Positions 46,801 through 55,113 of a DNA stretch of 64,000 nt are shown in pieces; position 1 is the first letter of the stretch, and each line of letters begins with the position of its first letter. The stretch spans positions 62,001 through 126,000 of the forward strand of contig JAJZVW010000003.1 of the NCBI GenBank assembly GCA_021847015.1, read 5' to 3'. The stretch is from Pseudomonadota bacterium. Its GTDB lineage: Bacteria; Pseudomonadota; Alphaproteobacteria; Rhodospirillales; Magnetospirillaceae. The notes under the pieces are model-generated. The model saw nothing but the letters and a program-made list of their open reading frames with translations, had not been told where the DNA came from and searched no databases. The position numbers were made by a program, and so were the translations under genes.

Positions 46801-46992
46801 GGGCAAGCCGAGATCGACGAGCAGGCAGTCGTATTCGGGGAACGGCGCACGCGCCAAAGCAGCGCGCAGCGTTTCGCAAAGTTCGGTCTGCCACGCCGAG
46901 AACGATTCGGCGAGCTTCGTCCGGATCAACCTCTGGTCACCCGGATTGTCTTCGATGACCAGCAATTTTTTCGGCGGTACCGGAACAATCAT
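43873..46992 (-). CDS. Hybrid REC-PAS-(degenerate HisKA)-PAS-PAS-GGDEF-EAL protein
   Basis: A 1039-aa soluble signalling protein for cyclic di-GMP turnover. Domains in order: receiver (about 8-125; E14/D15, phospho-acceptor D60, K110), PAS (about 140-250), a HisKA-like dimerisation helix (265-335), PAS (about 342-455), PAS (about 463-585), GGDEF (590-755; intact LGGDEF at 671-676), EAL (765-1020; GAEALIRW, NISGRQF, ELTES, DDFGTGYSSL, all present). The HisKA H-box reads MSRDIRTPLN, with Arg279 where the phosphorylated His belongs, and no ATPase domain follows, so this part cannot act as a kinase. It probably transmits the receiver state. Both synthase and esterase sites look active. Confidence 0.93.
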   Translation of the reverse strand: MIVPVPPKKLLVIEDNPGDQRLIRTKLAESFSAWQTELCETLRAALARAPFPEYDCLLVDLGLPDAAGLDAVFRLRTAAPAIALVVLTGLDDEQVAQDAIRAGAQDYVVKSLAGLELLPRVICHAVERQQSQTALDASHRTAQALLDASHDLALLLDAAGRVVTLNAHASEYFGRPAAKLVGADFFSLLPPALAGRRRAAFAEALQSGRTVEFEDGDGSRWFANRLLAVAGAAANDHRCAVFIREITAERAAAAKLAEAKEEADLANRAKTEFMARMSRDIRTPLNDVVGFAEMIASEMLGPIQPARYRDFAEAVNNSGVQILKLIDRITDVSMLETVLLKDQSSYRDLVELSPDLICVCVDGVIERINIAGAGMLRAPAAEACEGRPFLDFVHERSRAAIGGGLDTLYAEEHPVPVQIVTFAGRTRDLELSAVPLTRDGRTATLLVGRDITEVTAAMRAVAAREHRIRAIMDTVLDAIITIDEDGTILNANLSVERIFGYPLSDVIGTGISVLMPDPAGAGEASHPQGCFHRFLRDGDRSGGEVMARRGDGSEFPVHLSVAELALGASRLFTGTIRDLSESKALAQRVAYLANHDPLTDLPNRALLADRLSQTLVQARGRGHHVAVLTVDLDGFTTINDSLGHEAGNQLLCETARRLTHAVSAVGTAARLGGDEFAAVLPQLADLGAVARAVDAIQEVLAKPYHIESTELSVMADIGISVFPRDGDEAHELLRKAEMALHTVKRQPGGRLGFFEAAMSFAVSERLTLERSLQEALKSERFELFYQPQVRLADNYLIGAEALIRWRHPELGIIAPDRFIPLAEETGLIVPIGAWVLRTACAQLKVWADSGLPPLRLGVNISGRQFREPNLAGQVAEAIAEAGIDPGMLDLELTESILMMDGEGALQLLRDLADLGVTLSIDDFGTGYSSLAYLKRFPVHTVKIDRTFIRDLDHDQDGRVIANAIISLAHSLSLKTIAEGVETEAQAKLLARQGCDEIQGYLVGRPMPASEFRAFAASYEVVARDGMQIQHARPPQGARS

Positions 46993-47046
46993 CTATGAAA
47001 GATGCAACATCGGACACCGGAAGTAAACGCCGCCCGATACGGGCAT

Positions 47047-47240
47047 CAGGGCTCCGAACTCAGACAACCGAATCCTTAATGTGCCCCTGAATGATGGTGT
47101 CACCCCGAGCGGAGCGAGGGATCTTTCGGGCACAAACGGCAGCCGCCAGCGGCTGAAAGATCTCTCGTCGCTGTCGCTCTGTCGGGATGACAGGGGGGAC
47201 GATGACATTGACCAATTCGAAACCTGAGTTCGGAGCCCCG
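47047..47240. mobile_element. MITE-like element, copy D (194 bp)
   Basis: Left end CAGGGCTCCGAACTCAG and right end CTGAGTTCGGAGCCCCG, with the same hairpin interior as copies A and C but several substitutions and small deletions. The flanks share only GATACGG (47036-47042 and 47241-47247), so the target duplication has decayed. It sits in the 324-base gap between the hybrid signalling gene and orf377; nothing else was found there. Confidence 0.82.
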
Positions 47241-47316
47241 GATACGGCGTCCGCCCGAATCCGGTTCCCCGAAATGCGTCCCTGCGCGGCCTTGCGGAAA
47301 CGGTCGAAACCGAGCC

Positions 47317-48450
47317 TCAGGCAGCCCTCGGCTGGCGTGCCAGCCATTCCAGAATGGATGGCACCATGGCCTTACAGGTAAGGGTAAAGGACGCCAGCAA
47401 TTTGTCCTTCTCCTGGGTCATGTGCAGCAGATTGTCGACCACCTTGCGCAGCATGTCGCGGGAGAACGAGGGGGCGCTGAGAACCATGGGAAGTTTCGGC
47501 CCCAGAGCAGCCCTCAACGCAGCAATGAGCACCTCGCTCTTGTCGATGTTGAGACGCTGCACCTCTTCGAGATTTTCACTGGCGATATAGCACAGCACGT
47601 CGCCGAAAACCCTTGCCGTGGCCTTGTCCAGCGCGGCGACCACGTTGAAGAAGGCTTTGTCGCGGGCGAAAAAGGCCCACGCCTTGTCCCCCAAGAGCTT
47701 GCGGTAGAAATCGTACATCTCACGGTTCCAGACCGCGATGCCGCCGATCGCTTCCGGCCGGTCGGCCAGAATTTCGGGGAAGTCGGCACCCGTGGCCTCC
47801 TTCACCTTCCGCAGCAGAGCCGGCTCGAACCGGGCGACGGCGGCCACCGCGTCTTCAGTCGGCAAGGCCACCAGCGCCTCGCCGATCTCGATCAGATGCT
47901 GGTACGTCAGATGGCGGCGATAGGCGTCCAGCAGCGGCAATTGCCAGACGAACGCCACATTGCGGACGATTTCACGGATCTTGCGGTCCTCAACGGGGTC
48001 GTGGGCGGGCCGCTGGACCTCGACCTTGCGGGTCTTGCGGAAGAACAGGAAAGATTTCTTGGCGACGGGTTCCGTCACGGTCTCGACGGGACGGTCGAGT
48101 TCGCACACTTTCTTGGCGCAGGTGCGCACGAGAAGGTGCTGGATCTGATTGAGGCTGACCCCGCACACCAGCAGCGCGTCGTCGTCGCGCACCGGGCCGC
48201 TGCCGTCCTTGGAGCGGACGACATCGTCGGCCGCGTCCCGGTGGGCGGCGAACACCTGGATGAATTCCGTAAGAACGCGAGGGTTGGAGATGATGTCGAG
48301 ATACGTCACCGAGCCGTCAAGAAACCCGGCGTGCTGAAATTTCGCCAGCACCTTTTTCAAGCCGTCGATGATGGCCTTCTTGGTATCTCCGTCGATATCC
48401 ACCGGGGGTGGAAGCATCGGTACCGCCATGACACCAGCCATCCTCAGCAT
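47317..48450 (-). CDS. Hypothetical protein downstream of cheR, 377 aa
   Basis: Not recognised. Soluble, mostly helical protein without signal peptide. The N-terminal third (about 20-75) is basic and helical (TKKAIIDGLKKVLAKFQHAGFL), the middle contains a Lys/Phe-rich loop (KKSFLFFRKTRKVEVQRP) that may bind nucleic acid or membrane, and the C-terminal half is a set of amphipathic helices (IAVWNREMYDFYRKLLGDKAWAFFARDKAFFNVV). It follows the che genes on the same strand but after a 148-base gap, so it may have its own promoter. Start choice among ATGs at 48450, 48441 and 48429 is open. Chemotaxis involvement is inferred from position only. Confidence 0.65.
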   Translation of the reverse strand: MLRMAGVMAVPMLPPPVDIDGDTKKAIIDGLKKVLAKFQHAGFLDGSVTYLDIISNPRVLTEFIQVFAAHRDAADDVVRSKDGSGPVRDDDALLVCGVSLNQIQHLLVRTCAKKVCELDRPVETVTEPVAKKSFLFFRKTRKVEVQRPAHDPVEDRKIREIVRNVAFVWQLPLLDAYRRHLTYQHLIEIGEALVALPTEDAVAAVARFEPALLRKVKEATGADFPEILADRPEAIGGIAVWNREMYDFYRKLLGDKAWAFFARDKAFFNVVAALDKATARVFGDVLCYIASENLEEVQRLNIDKSEVLIAALRAALGPKLPMVLSAPSFSRDMLRKVVDNLLHMTQEKDKLLASFTLTCKAMVPSILEWLARQPRAA

Positions 48451-48598
48451 GCGACTGCTCTAAGATGTACCTCCCCCTTGGCTCTATGGCAACCCGCGGA
48501 GAAAACGAGAGCATGGTTTTCACAAGAAGACCGGGCGGATTTCCCGCATGGGAGCAAACCCGGGCCTCGGCACGCCGGCATCCCTGCGAACGCCCCGG

Positions 48599-49462
48599 TC
48601 AGCGCCCGCCCGAAAACAATGAGGCGACGCCGGCGGCAGGAGCGCCATTGCCGCCGCGATTGACGGCATAGACGCCCCGCTGGTCGGGGACGGGGCGGAA
48701 TCGGTCGGAAATACCAAGCACGGTTTCGGCACCGCCAAGGTAAAGAAGCCCATCGTCGGGCATATTGCGGCTGATGGCGTCGAGGACGCGGGCCTTCGTC
48801 GGCTGATCGAAATAAATCAACACATTGCGGCAGAACACGATATCGAACTGACCCAACGACTTGGGGTCGCCAAGGAGATTGAAATCCCGATATTGCACCA
48901 TCGCCCGAATGGAGGGGTCGATCTGCCACATCTCGTTGTTCTTTTTGAAATATTTCACGAGTAGCTGAATGGGAAGCCCACGCTGCACCTCGAACTGCGA
49001 GTAGAGACCGGCCTTGGCCTTCTCCAGCATCTCCGCGGAAATGTCGGTGCCGACGATCTCGATCTTCCAGCCGGCCAGACGGGCAGCCTCCTCCTTGAGG
49101 ATCATCGCCAGCGAATAGGCTTCCTGGCCCGACGAGCAGGCCGCCGACCAGATGCGGAAGGATTTTTTCGCGGCACGAGCCTGGAGCATTTGCGGCAGTG
49201 CGGCCGTGCGGAACAACTCGAATGGCTTGATGTCCCGGAAGAAGAACGACTCGTTGGTCGTCATCGCCTCGGTGATCTCGCGCAGCAGATCCTCGCTGGC
49301 GGCGCGCAATGAGCCGAGGAGGTCATCGAGGCCCTTCATGCCGCGCCGACGCGCCACCGGAGTGAGCCGGCTCTCCAGCAGGTAGGACTTGTCGGCCGTG
49401 ACGATCAGCCCGGAACGTTCCTTCAGGATCTTGGCGATGAGGTCGAAATCCTCGGCCCGCAT
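48599..49462 (-). CDS. cheR: Chemotaxis protein methyltransferase CheR
   Basis: Methylates glutamates of chemoreceptors with SAM. The 287-aa product has the N-terminal helical domain (LIVTADKSYLLESRLTPVARRRGM), the diagnostic AMTTNESFFFRD, SAM-binding WSAACSSGQEAYSLAM, VGTDIS and FDIVFCRNVLIYFD. Full length, with a short Gly/Ala-rich tail. It starts one base after the cheB stop, so the adaptation enzymes CheB and CheR are made together. Confidence 0.96.
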   Translation of the reverse strand: MRAEDFDLIAKILKERSGLIVTADKSYLLESRLTPVARRRGMKGLDDLLGSLRAASEDLLREITEAMTTNESFFFRDIKPFELFRTAALPQMLQARAAKKSFRIWSAACSSGQEAYSLAMILKEEAARLAGWKIEIVGTDISAEMLEKAKAGLYSQFEVQRGLPIQLLVKYFKKNNEMWQIDPSIRAMVQYRDFNLLGDPKSLGQFDIVFCRNVLIYFDQPTKARVLDAISRNMPDDGLLYLGGAETVLGISDRFRPVPDQRGVYAVNRGGNGAPAAGVASLFSGGR

Positions 49463-49463
49463 G

Positions 49464-50603
49464 TCAGCGCCTCGCCGCAGTCTTCATGATCCACGGAGCG
49501 ATCTCGGGCAGCGGAAGGATGGCCGAACAGATTCCGGCGGTGGCCACCGCTCCGGGCATGCCCCAGACCACGCTGGTGGCCTCGTCCTGGGCGATCATCG
49601 CGCCGCCAGCGGCGATCACCGCCTGGCCGCCCTTAAGCCCGTCCGAGCCCATGCCGGTGAGGATGCAGGCCAGTACGCGCCGGCCGTAGGCGGCCGCCAC
49701 GCTGCGCAACATGGGATCGACCGCCGGCCGGCAAAAGTTCTCCGGCGGGTTCTTGTTGAGGCGCAGCACCTTGTCCGCACCCTTCGTCTCCACGACCATA
49801 TGGAAGTCGCCCGGGGCGATGTACACGCGCCCGCCCCGAATGACCTCCCCGTCCTGGGCCTCCCGCGCCTCCCAACCGGAAACGCGGGAGATGTGCTCGG
49901 CGAGGATGGTGGTGAAGGTCGACGGCATGTGCTGGGTGATGAGGATGGGCTGGCGCACCGTCCCGGCGCGCATGGTCCCCAGCACCGCGAACAGCGCCTG
50001 GGGCCCCCCGGTCGAACTGCCGATGGCGATGACGTCCGGGGGCTCGATCGCTTGGTTGCGCACGACCGGGGGCGGCGAAACAACGGCCGGGCGCGGCGGC
50101 ATGATGGGACGGAGCGGCTGCGCGGGTGCGCCCGGGCGCACCGGCCGGCGGGGATTGCGGTGCCGCGCCATGCCAAGCGCCTTCACCTTTCCCAGCAGTT
50201 CGGTCTTGAAATCCATGCCGCCGGCCAAATCGCGCGTGCTGGTCGGCTTGGGAATATAATCGGAGGCGCCCATCTGAAGCGCCCGCATCGACACGTCGGC
50301 GCCCTTCAGAGTCAATGTCGATTGCATGATGACGCGCACGCCGGGATCGATCTGGAGCAGTTTCGGCAGCGCGGTCATGCCGTCCATGATCGGCATTTCG
50401 ATGTCGAGGAGCACGACGTCGATGTCGTTGCGTTCCAGCGCCGAGACGGCCATCTGGCCATTGCCCACCGAGGCGGCGACGGCGATCGCCGGGTCTTCCT
50501 CGAGAATGCGCGTCACCAATCCGCGCACCACGGCGGAATCGTCGACCAACATCACACGGATGCGGTCGCTGGCAGTTCCGGGTATGGCGGGATCCAAAAC
50601 CAA
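49464..50603 (-). CDS. cheB: Chemotaxis response regulator protein-glutamate methylesterase CheB
   Basis: Removes methyl groups from, and deamidates, chemoreceptors. The 379-aa product has a receiver domain (RVMLVDDSAVVRG, phospho-acceptor in VVLLDIEMPIMDG, KPTS) and a C-terminal esterase with Ser in AIGSSTGGPQA, His in ITQHMP and Asp in GMGSDGLKGG. A proline-rich linker (about 170-200) joins them. The start is a TTG at 50603 with GGAG upstream, uncommon but without a better in-frame choice before the receiver. Confidence 0.95.
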   Translation of the reverse strand: MVLDPAIPGTASDRIRVMLVDDSAVVRGLVTRILEEDPAIAVAASVGNGQMAVSALERNDIDVVLLDIEMPIMDGMTALPKLLQIDPGVRVIMQSTLTLKGADVSMRALQMGASDYIPKPTSTRDLAGGMDFKTELLGKVKALGMARHRNPRRPVRPGAPAQPLRPIMPPRPAVVSPPPVVRNQAIEPPDVIAIGSSTGGPQALFAVLGTMRAGTVRQPILITQHMPSTFTTILAEHISRVSGWEAREAQDGEVIRGGRVYIAPGDFHMVVETKGADKVLRLNKNPPENFCRPAVDPMLRSVAAAYGRRVLACILTGMGSDGLKGGQAVIAAGGAMIAQDEATSVVWGMPGAVATAGICSAILPLPEIAPWIMKTAARR

Positions 50604-50631
50604 GGCATTCGCTCCGACGGAAAGGAAAGGG

Positions 50632-50997
50632 TCAGAGCAATCCGACCTGGGAAAACTTCGCCTGAAGGATCTCGCTGTCGAAGGGCTTCATGATGTACTC
50701 GTTGGCCCCGGCAGTGATCGCCTCTTGAATGTGATCGATATCGTTCTCGGTGGTGCAGAACACCACGACGGGATGATCCCCGCCCGGCAGCTTGCGCAAC
50801 CCTCGAAGAAAGTCGATACCGTTCATGATGGGCATGTTCCAATCGAGAAGAACGGCATCCGGCATTTGCTTCCGGCACAGATCGAGCGCCTGTTGCCCGT
50901 CTTCAGCTTCCTGCGTACTGAAATTGAGCTCATGCAGGATCTTTCTGGCCACCATGCGGATGACCTTAGAGTCGTCGACGATCAGGCAAGACTTCAT
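50632..50997 (-). CDS. cheY: Chemotaxis response regulator CheY
   Basis: Single-domain receiver (121 aa from the ATG at 50997) that carries the signal from CheA to the flagellar motor. It has CLIVDDSKVIR, phospho-acceptor in VLLDWNMPIMNG, Thr in FCTTEND and Lys in IMKPFD. The wording, including WNMP, is that of alphaproteobacterial CheY. It lies between cheW and cheB in an operon typical of this group. Confidence 0.94.
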   Translation of the reverse strand: MKSCLIVDDSKVIRMVARKILHELNFSTQEAEDGQQALDLCRKQMPDAVLLDWNMPIMNGIDFLRGLRKLPGGDHPVVVFCTTENDIDHIQEAITAGANEYIMKPFDSEILQAKFSQVGLL

Positions 50998-51072
50998 GGC
51001 CAAGCAAACTCCCACTTGGAGGCTGTGGGGCCGGAAGCCCAGACCTCGCCCCTCTGACCCGAAACCCTAATA

Positions 51073-51555
51073 CTATTCGCTCCGGGTAAAATCCAGAAGC
51101 TTGGCGACGTCCAACACCACCAGGAGTTTATCCTCAAGCCGATAAATGCCGAGTGAGAATTCGCGCCACTTCGGATCCAGGGTGGGCGGATTGCGTTCGA
51201 ACTTGGCGGCCGGCAGGGACAACACCTCCCCCACCGAATCCACCATCAGGGAATAGAGTTCGCCCCCCATGTCGACCACGACGCTCATGCCTTTGTCGTC
51301 CGCCGGCCGGCTGCCGAGGTCGAGGCGCAGCCGGACGTCGATGGCGGTGACGATACGGCCGCGCAGATTGAGGCTGCCGGCCACCTCGCGGGGCGCCAGA
51401 GGGATGCGGGTGATCTTCTGCGGCCCCAGCACGTCCTGGACTGTCAGCACCGGGATGCCGAACAACTGGCCGTCGATCAGCATCGTGACGAAGTCCTGCG
51501 TCTCCGGCGCGGCCAGATCGGTACTCTGGCGCTTGGCTGGAACGATCTGGTTCAT
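51073..51555 (-). CDS. cheW: Chemotaxis coupling protein CheW
   Basis: Adaptor linking CheA to chemoreceptors. The 160-aa product reads FVTMLIDGQLFGIPVLTVQDVLGPQKITRIPLAPREVAGSLNLRGRIVTAIDVRLRL across the CheW fold, with VDSVGEVLSLP later. The start overlaps the cheA stop (ATGA), showing translational coupling. Confidence 0.95.
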   Translation of the reverse strand: MNQIVPAKRQSTDLAAPETQDFVTMLIDGQLFGIPVLTVQDVLGPQKITRIPLAPREVAGSLNLRGRIVTAIDVRLRLDLGSRPADDKGMSVVVDMGGELYSLMVDSVGEVLSLPAAKFERNPPTLDPKWREFSLGIYRLEDKLLVVLDVAKLLDFTRSE

Positions 51556-54227
51556 GCGGCACCTTTGATGGCGGCGAGCGTCTGGGCGATGGTCATCAGC
51601 AGCGAGTCACGATCGAACTTGGCGACGTAGTCGTTGAAGCCGACTTGCCGGCCCCGTTCGAAATCCTTGTCGGTGGCGTGCGACGACAGCGCCACCATCG
51701 GCGTGGCCTGCCAGCGCCCTTCCGAACGCACCGCCGCGGCGAATTCGAAGCCGTTCATGACCGGCATTTCGATGTCGCTGATGATCATGTCGAAGTCCTG
51801 GCCCTGCTCACGCAATGCCAGGGCTCGGTCCGGGGCTTCGACCGCGGTCACGTCGTAGCCCGCGACCGACAGCAGCGGCGTCAGCAGGTTGCGGAAGAAC
51901 GGGCTGTCGTCCACCAGAAGGATGCGGGGGCGGCCGGTTTCGTCGGCACCGAATTCCTTGGTCGAACCGAACCAGTCGCCGAAGGCCTGCGGCAGATAAT
52001 ACCCGGCATCGACGATGGTGGTGGCCCGGCCGGCGATCACCGCCGTGCCGATGGCTCCCGGCATATCGGCGGACAATTCCACCTTGAGGCGGTCCTCGAC
52101 GATATCGACGATCTCGTCCACGACCAGCCCCATGGTGCGGTCGTGGTCCGAGAACACCAGAACCGGCTGCCGGCCTTCCTCGCGGAAGCTGTAGGAGCCG
52201 TCGATGGATACCAGCGGCATGAGATGGCCGCGGTACTGGACCATCGGCTTGCCGTGACTGTACTCGACGTCCTTGACCTCGACCTCCTCCAGGCGGGCCA
52301 CCAGGGCCAGCGGCACCGCCTTGAGGTCGCTGCCGCCGGCGCGGAACACCAACAGCGAGGTCTTGGCATCGGAATGGCTTTCGCGCACGACCTGCGCCTC
52401 GGTGCTCTGCGAGCCGCCCATCAGCGCCGACTCGCCCGTGGCGGCGGCGATGCCGTTGGGATCGAGGATCATGATCACCGAGCCGTCGCCGAGGATGGTG
52501 TTGCCCGAGAACATCGAGATGTGCCGCAGGATCGGCGCCACCGGCTTGACCACGATTTCCTCGGTGTCGAACACCCGGTCGACGATGATCCCGAAGGTGT
52601 AGGTGCCGACCTGGGTGACGACGATGAACGTCTCCTGCCGCTCGGCTTCCTTGTCGTCGGTCAGGCGCAACAGCCGCTTCAGGCTGACCAGCGGCAGCAG
52701 GCGATCGCGCAGGCGCAGCACCGGCGCGTTGTTGATGGTCTCGATGCCGTGCTCGGAATTGTTGGTGACGCGCACCAGCTCCAGCACGCTGATCTGGGGA
52801 ATGGCGAACCGTTCCCCGGCGCATTCGACGATCAGCGCCGAAACGATGGCCAGGGTCAGCGGTATCTTGATGACGAAGGTCGAGCCGCGGCCCGGCTGGG
52901 ACTTCAGTTCGACGGTGCCGCCGATCCGCTCGATGTTGGTGCGGACCACGTCCATGCCGACGCCGCGCCCGGAAACGCTGGTGACCTTTTCGGCGGTCGA
53001 AAATCCCGCCCGGAAGATGAACTGATAGATCTGCTGGGGCGTCATGCCGTCCAGTTCGGCCTCGGAGGCAAGGCCGTTCTGCACCGCCTTCGCCTTGATC
53101 CGGTCGATGTTCAGGCCGCGGCCGTCGTCGGAAATCTCGATGATGATGTGCCCGCCCTCGTGGTAGGCGTTCAGCACGACCTTGCCGATTTCCGGCTTAC
53201 CCACCCGCTTGCGCTCCTCGGGGCCCTCCAGGCCGTGATCGGCCGAATTGCGCACCATGTGGGTGAGCGGGTCCTTGATCAGCTCCAGAACCTGGCGGTC
53301 CAACTCGGTCTCGGCCCCCAGCATCTGGAGGTCGATCTTCTTGCTCATTTCGAGCGCGAGATCGCGGACGATTCGCGGAAGCTTGGCCCAGGCGTTGCCG
53401 ATGGGCTGCATGCGGGTCTTCATCACCCCTTCCTGGAGGTCGGTGGTGATGTGGGACAGCCGTTGCAGGGGCGCCGTGAACTCGCTGTCGTCGCGCCCCC
53501 GCACCATCTGGAGCAGCTGGTTGCGGGTCAGCACCAGTTCGGACACCAGCGTCATCAGCCCTTCGAGAAGCTCGACGTTGACGCGGATGGTCTGCGCCGC
53601 CACCGACGATTCCTTGGGATGGTCGGCCGCGGCCGCCGGCGCCGATTCGCGCACGGCCGGCGGCTGCGCAGGCGCGGCCGGAACGCTGGGCGCCACCGCG
53701 GCCGGTTCCGGTTCGGGCTCCGCTTCCGGCTCAGGGGCCGGTTCGGGTTTGGCCTCGGGCGTGGCCTTGGATTCGAAAAGGGCGTCCAGATCGATCTCGG
53801 CCACCGGTTTCTTGGCTGGGCCCGCCTTGCCCTGGGCGCCGGCCGCCCCGCCCCGCCCTTCGGCCATGGCGTCGAGGCGCTCGATCAAATCGCCGTCGCT
53901 GCCCTCGGGCTCGCATTCGTTCTGTTCCAGGTGGGTCAGGATCGACTTGATGCGGTCGATCGCCGCCAGAATCAACGTCACCGCATCCGGCGTCACTTCG
54001 AGTTCGCCGTCGCGGAACTTGCCCAACACGTTCTCCGAGGCGTGGGCGACGTGTTCGAGGCGCGGCAGACCCAGGAAGCCGCAGGTTCCCTTGATGGTGT
54101 GGACCAGACGGAAAATGTTCTGGAGTATCGAGGGCTCGGGATTCTGCTCAAGCTTGACCAGTTCAAGGTCCAGAACCGACAGGCTCTCCGACGTCTCGGT
54201 CAGAAACTCGCTGAGAAGATCATCCAT
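51552..54227 (-). CDS. cheA: Chemotaxis histidine kinase CheA with C-terminal receiver
   Basis: Central kinase of chemotaxis, 891 aa from the ATG at 54227 (GGAGCC upstream). Domains in order: HPt (1-110; H43 in RLVHTIKGTCGFLG), a Pro/Glu-rich linker without a clear CheY-binding P2 domain (about 150-225), dimerisation, HATPase (HMVRNSADHGLE, DDGRGL, GRGVGMDVV), two successive CheW-like regions, and a receiver at the end (ILLVDDSPFF, IISDIEMPVMNG). A C-terminal receiver and duplicated CheW-like domain make it a hybrid CheA as found in several alphaproteobacteria. The receiver may act as a phosphate sink. First gene of the che operon. Confidence 0.95.
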   Translation of the reverse strand: MDDLLSEFLTETSESLSVLDLELVKLEQNPEPSILQNIFRLVHTIKGTCGFLGLPRLEHVAHASENVLGKFRDGELEVTPDAVTLILAAIDRIKSILTHLEQNECEPEGSDGDLIERLDAMAEGRGGAAGAQGKAGPAKKPVAEIDLDALFESKATPEAKPEPAPEPEAEPEPEPAAVAPSVPAAPAQPPAVRESAPAAAADHPKESSVAAQTIRVNVELLEGLMTLVSELVLTRNQLLQMVRGRDDSEFTAPLQRLSHITTDLQEGVMKTRMQPIGNAWAKLPRIVRDLALEMSKKIDLQMLGAETELDRQVLELIKDPLTHMVRNSADHGLEGPEERKRVGKPEIGKVVLNAYHEGGHIIIEISDDGRGLNIDRIKAKAVQNGLASEAELDGMTPQQIYQFIFRAGFSTAEKVTSVSGRGVGMDVVRTNIERIGGTVELKSQPGRGSTFVIKIPLTLAIVSALIVECAGERFAIPQISVLELVRVTNNSEHGIETINNAPVLRLRDRLLPLVSLKRLLRLTDDKEAERQETFIVVTQVGTYTFGIIVDRVFDTEEIVVKPVAPILRHISMFSGNTILGDGSVIMILDPNGIAAATGESALMGGSQSTEAQVVRESHSDAKTSLLVFRAGGSDLKAVPLALVARLEEVEVKDVEYSHGKPMVQYRGHLMPLVSIDGSYSFREEGRQPVLVFSDHDRTMGLVVDEIVDIVEDRLKVELSADMPGAIGTAVIAGRATTIVDAGYYLPQAFGDWFGSTKEFGADETGRPRILLVDDSPFFRNLLTPLLSVAGYDVTAVEAPDRALALREQGQDFDMIISDIEMPVMNGFEFAAAVRSEGRWQATPMVALSSHATDKDFERGRQVGFNDYVAKFDRDSLLMTIAQTLAAIKGAA

Positions 54228-54348
54228 GGTCGGCTCCAGTTTTCCGCCTGACACCGGGGGCAAGTCGCGAGCACGGGTTTGTCGCGGTTGTTGAAAACTT
54301 GCCCGACCATCATTGTCATATCACGCCCGAAAAATCTTTAGAAGCTAC

Positions 54349-55011
54349 CTAACCGTTGGAATCGGAGTAAACATCGCCGCTCTCGTCTTCCAGGCGAAGT
54401 TCCACCCGGGTCGAATCGGCGCGCACCGACAGCGTCCCCCCGGCCCGGGCCGCCAATTGGCGGGTAAGAACGGCTTGAGCCCCGCGCGGCCCGGAGGCGT
54501 CCCGGCCATCGACAAGAACCGCGCGGGCTTCGTCGTCCAGGTTGGCGACGTCCCCCGAGGCCGTCATCGTCAGGCGCGCGCCCCGGCCCGAACCGGCGGC
54601 GATGGTGATGGTGCCGCCACGCGACAGCGCGTCGCGTCCGATCAGAACCACATTGACTATCAGCCGCGCCAAGTCGGCGGACAACTCCCCGGCATCGACC
54701 CGCCATGCCAGAACGAGGCCGGCCGATGACGCCGAAACCGTCCGCTTCAGGTAGCTTTCGACAAGGTCGCGGATCGCCGCCGCGGGCTGATCCTTGGCGG
54801 TCGGCGCGAAAGCCGCGCGGAGGAATTTCAACCGGGCCGCCGCGCCGGCGGCGCTGTCGGCGACCAGCCCCAGCGTCTCCCCGTCGCCGCCCGTCTCTTC
54901 CAGCAGTTCAGCGCCCGCGGCCGCCGCGCCCACCGGGCCGGCGAGGTCATGGCACAGCCGCGCGCACAGAAGCTCGGCGATCTTGAATTCGTCGTGATCA
55001 GGGGCGGACAT
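54349..55011 (-). CDS. chpT: Histidine phosphotransferase ChpT-like
   Basis: Protein of 220 aa of the ChpT/DUF2328 type. The start MSAPDHDEFKIAELLCARLCHDLAGPVGAAAAG shows the phosphorylatable H21 in the helix RLCHDLAGPVGA, followed by the degenerate ATPase-like fold (VVLIGRDALSRGGTITIAAGSGRG). In Caulobacter ChpT relays phosphate from CckA to CtrA and CpdR, and alphaproteobacterial orthologues link to flagellar control. Here it lies 121 bases upstream of cheA on the same strand, suggesting joint expression of cell-cycle relay and chemotaxis. Confidence 0.85.
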   Translation of the reverse strand: MSAPDHDEFKIAELLCARLCHDLAGPVGAAAAGAELLEETGGDGETLGLVADSAAGAAARLKFLRAAFAPTAKDQPAAAIRDLVESYLKRTVSASSAGLVLAWRVDAGELSADLARLIVNVVLIGRDALSRGGTITIAAGSGRGARLTMTASGDVANLDDEARAVLVDGRDASGPRGAQAVLTRQLAARAGGTLSVRADSTRVELRLEDESGDVYSDSNG

Positions 55012-55113
55012 CGGGATCGGACAACCCCCTTGCTGGCGATCCTTCGCCGGGGAAGGTTAGCAGCCTTCCCCGAAGGTGATAAAGCGAAAACCCCCGTTCC
55101 GCCCCCTCTGCCG

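Noticed and set aside
47317-48450. Assignment of the 377-aa protein as CheD, CheC or CheZ
   Set aside because: None of the characteristic motifs of those families is visible; position alone does not justify the name.
51645-54251. 868-aa open frame opposite cheA
   Set aside because: It lies entirely antisense to a CheA with all catalytic motifs; the translation is rich in His, Asp and Arg without domains. Similar antisense frames at 45208-46998, 30550-32559 and 19315-21300 were rejected for the same reason.
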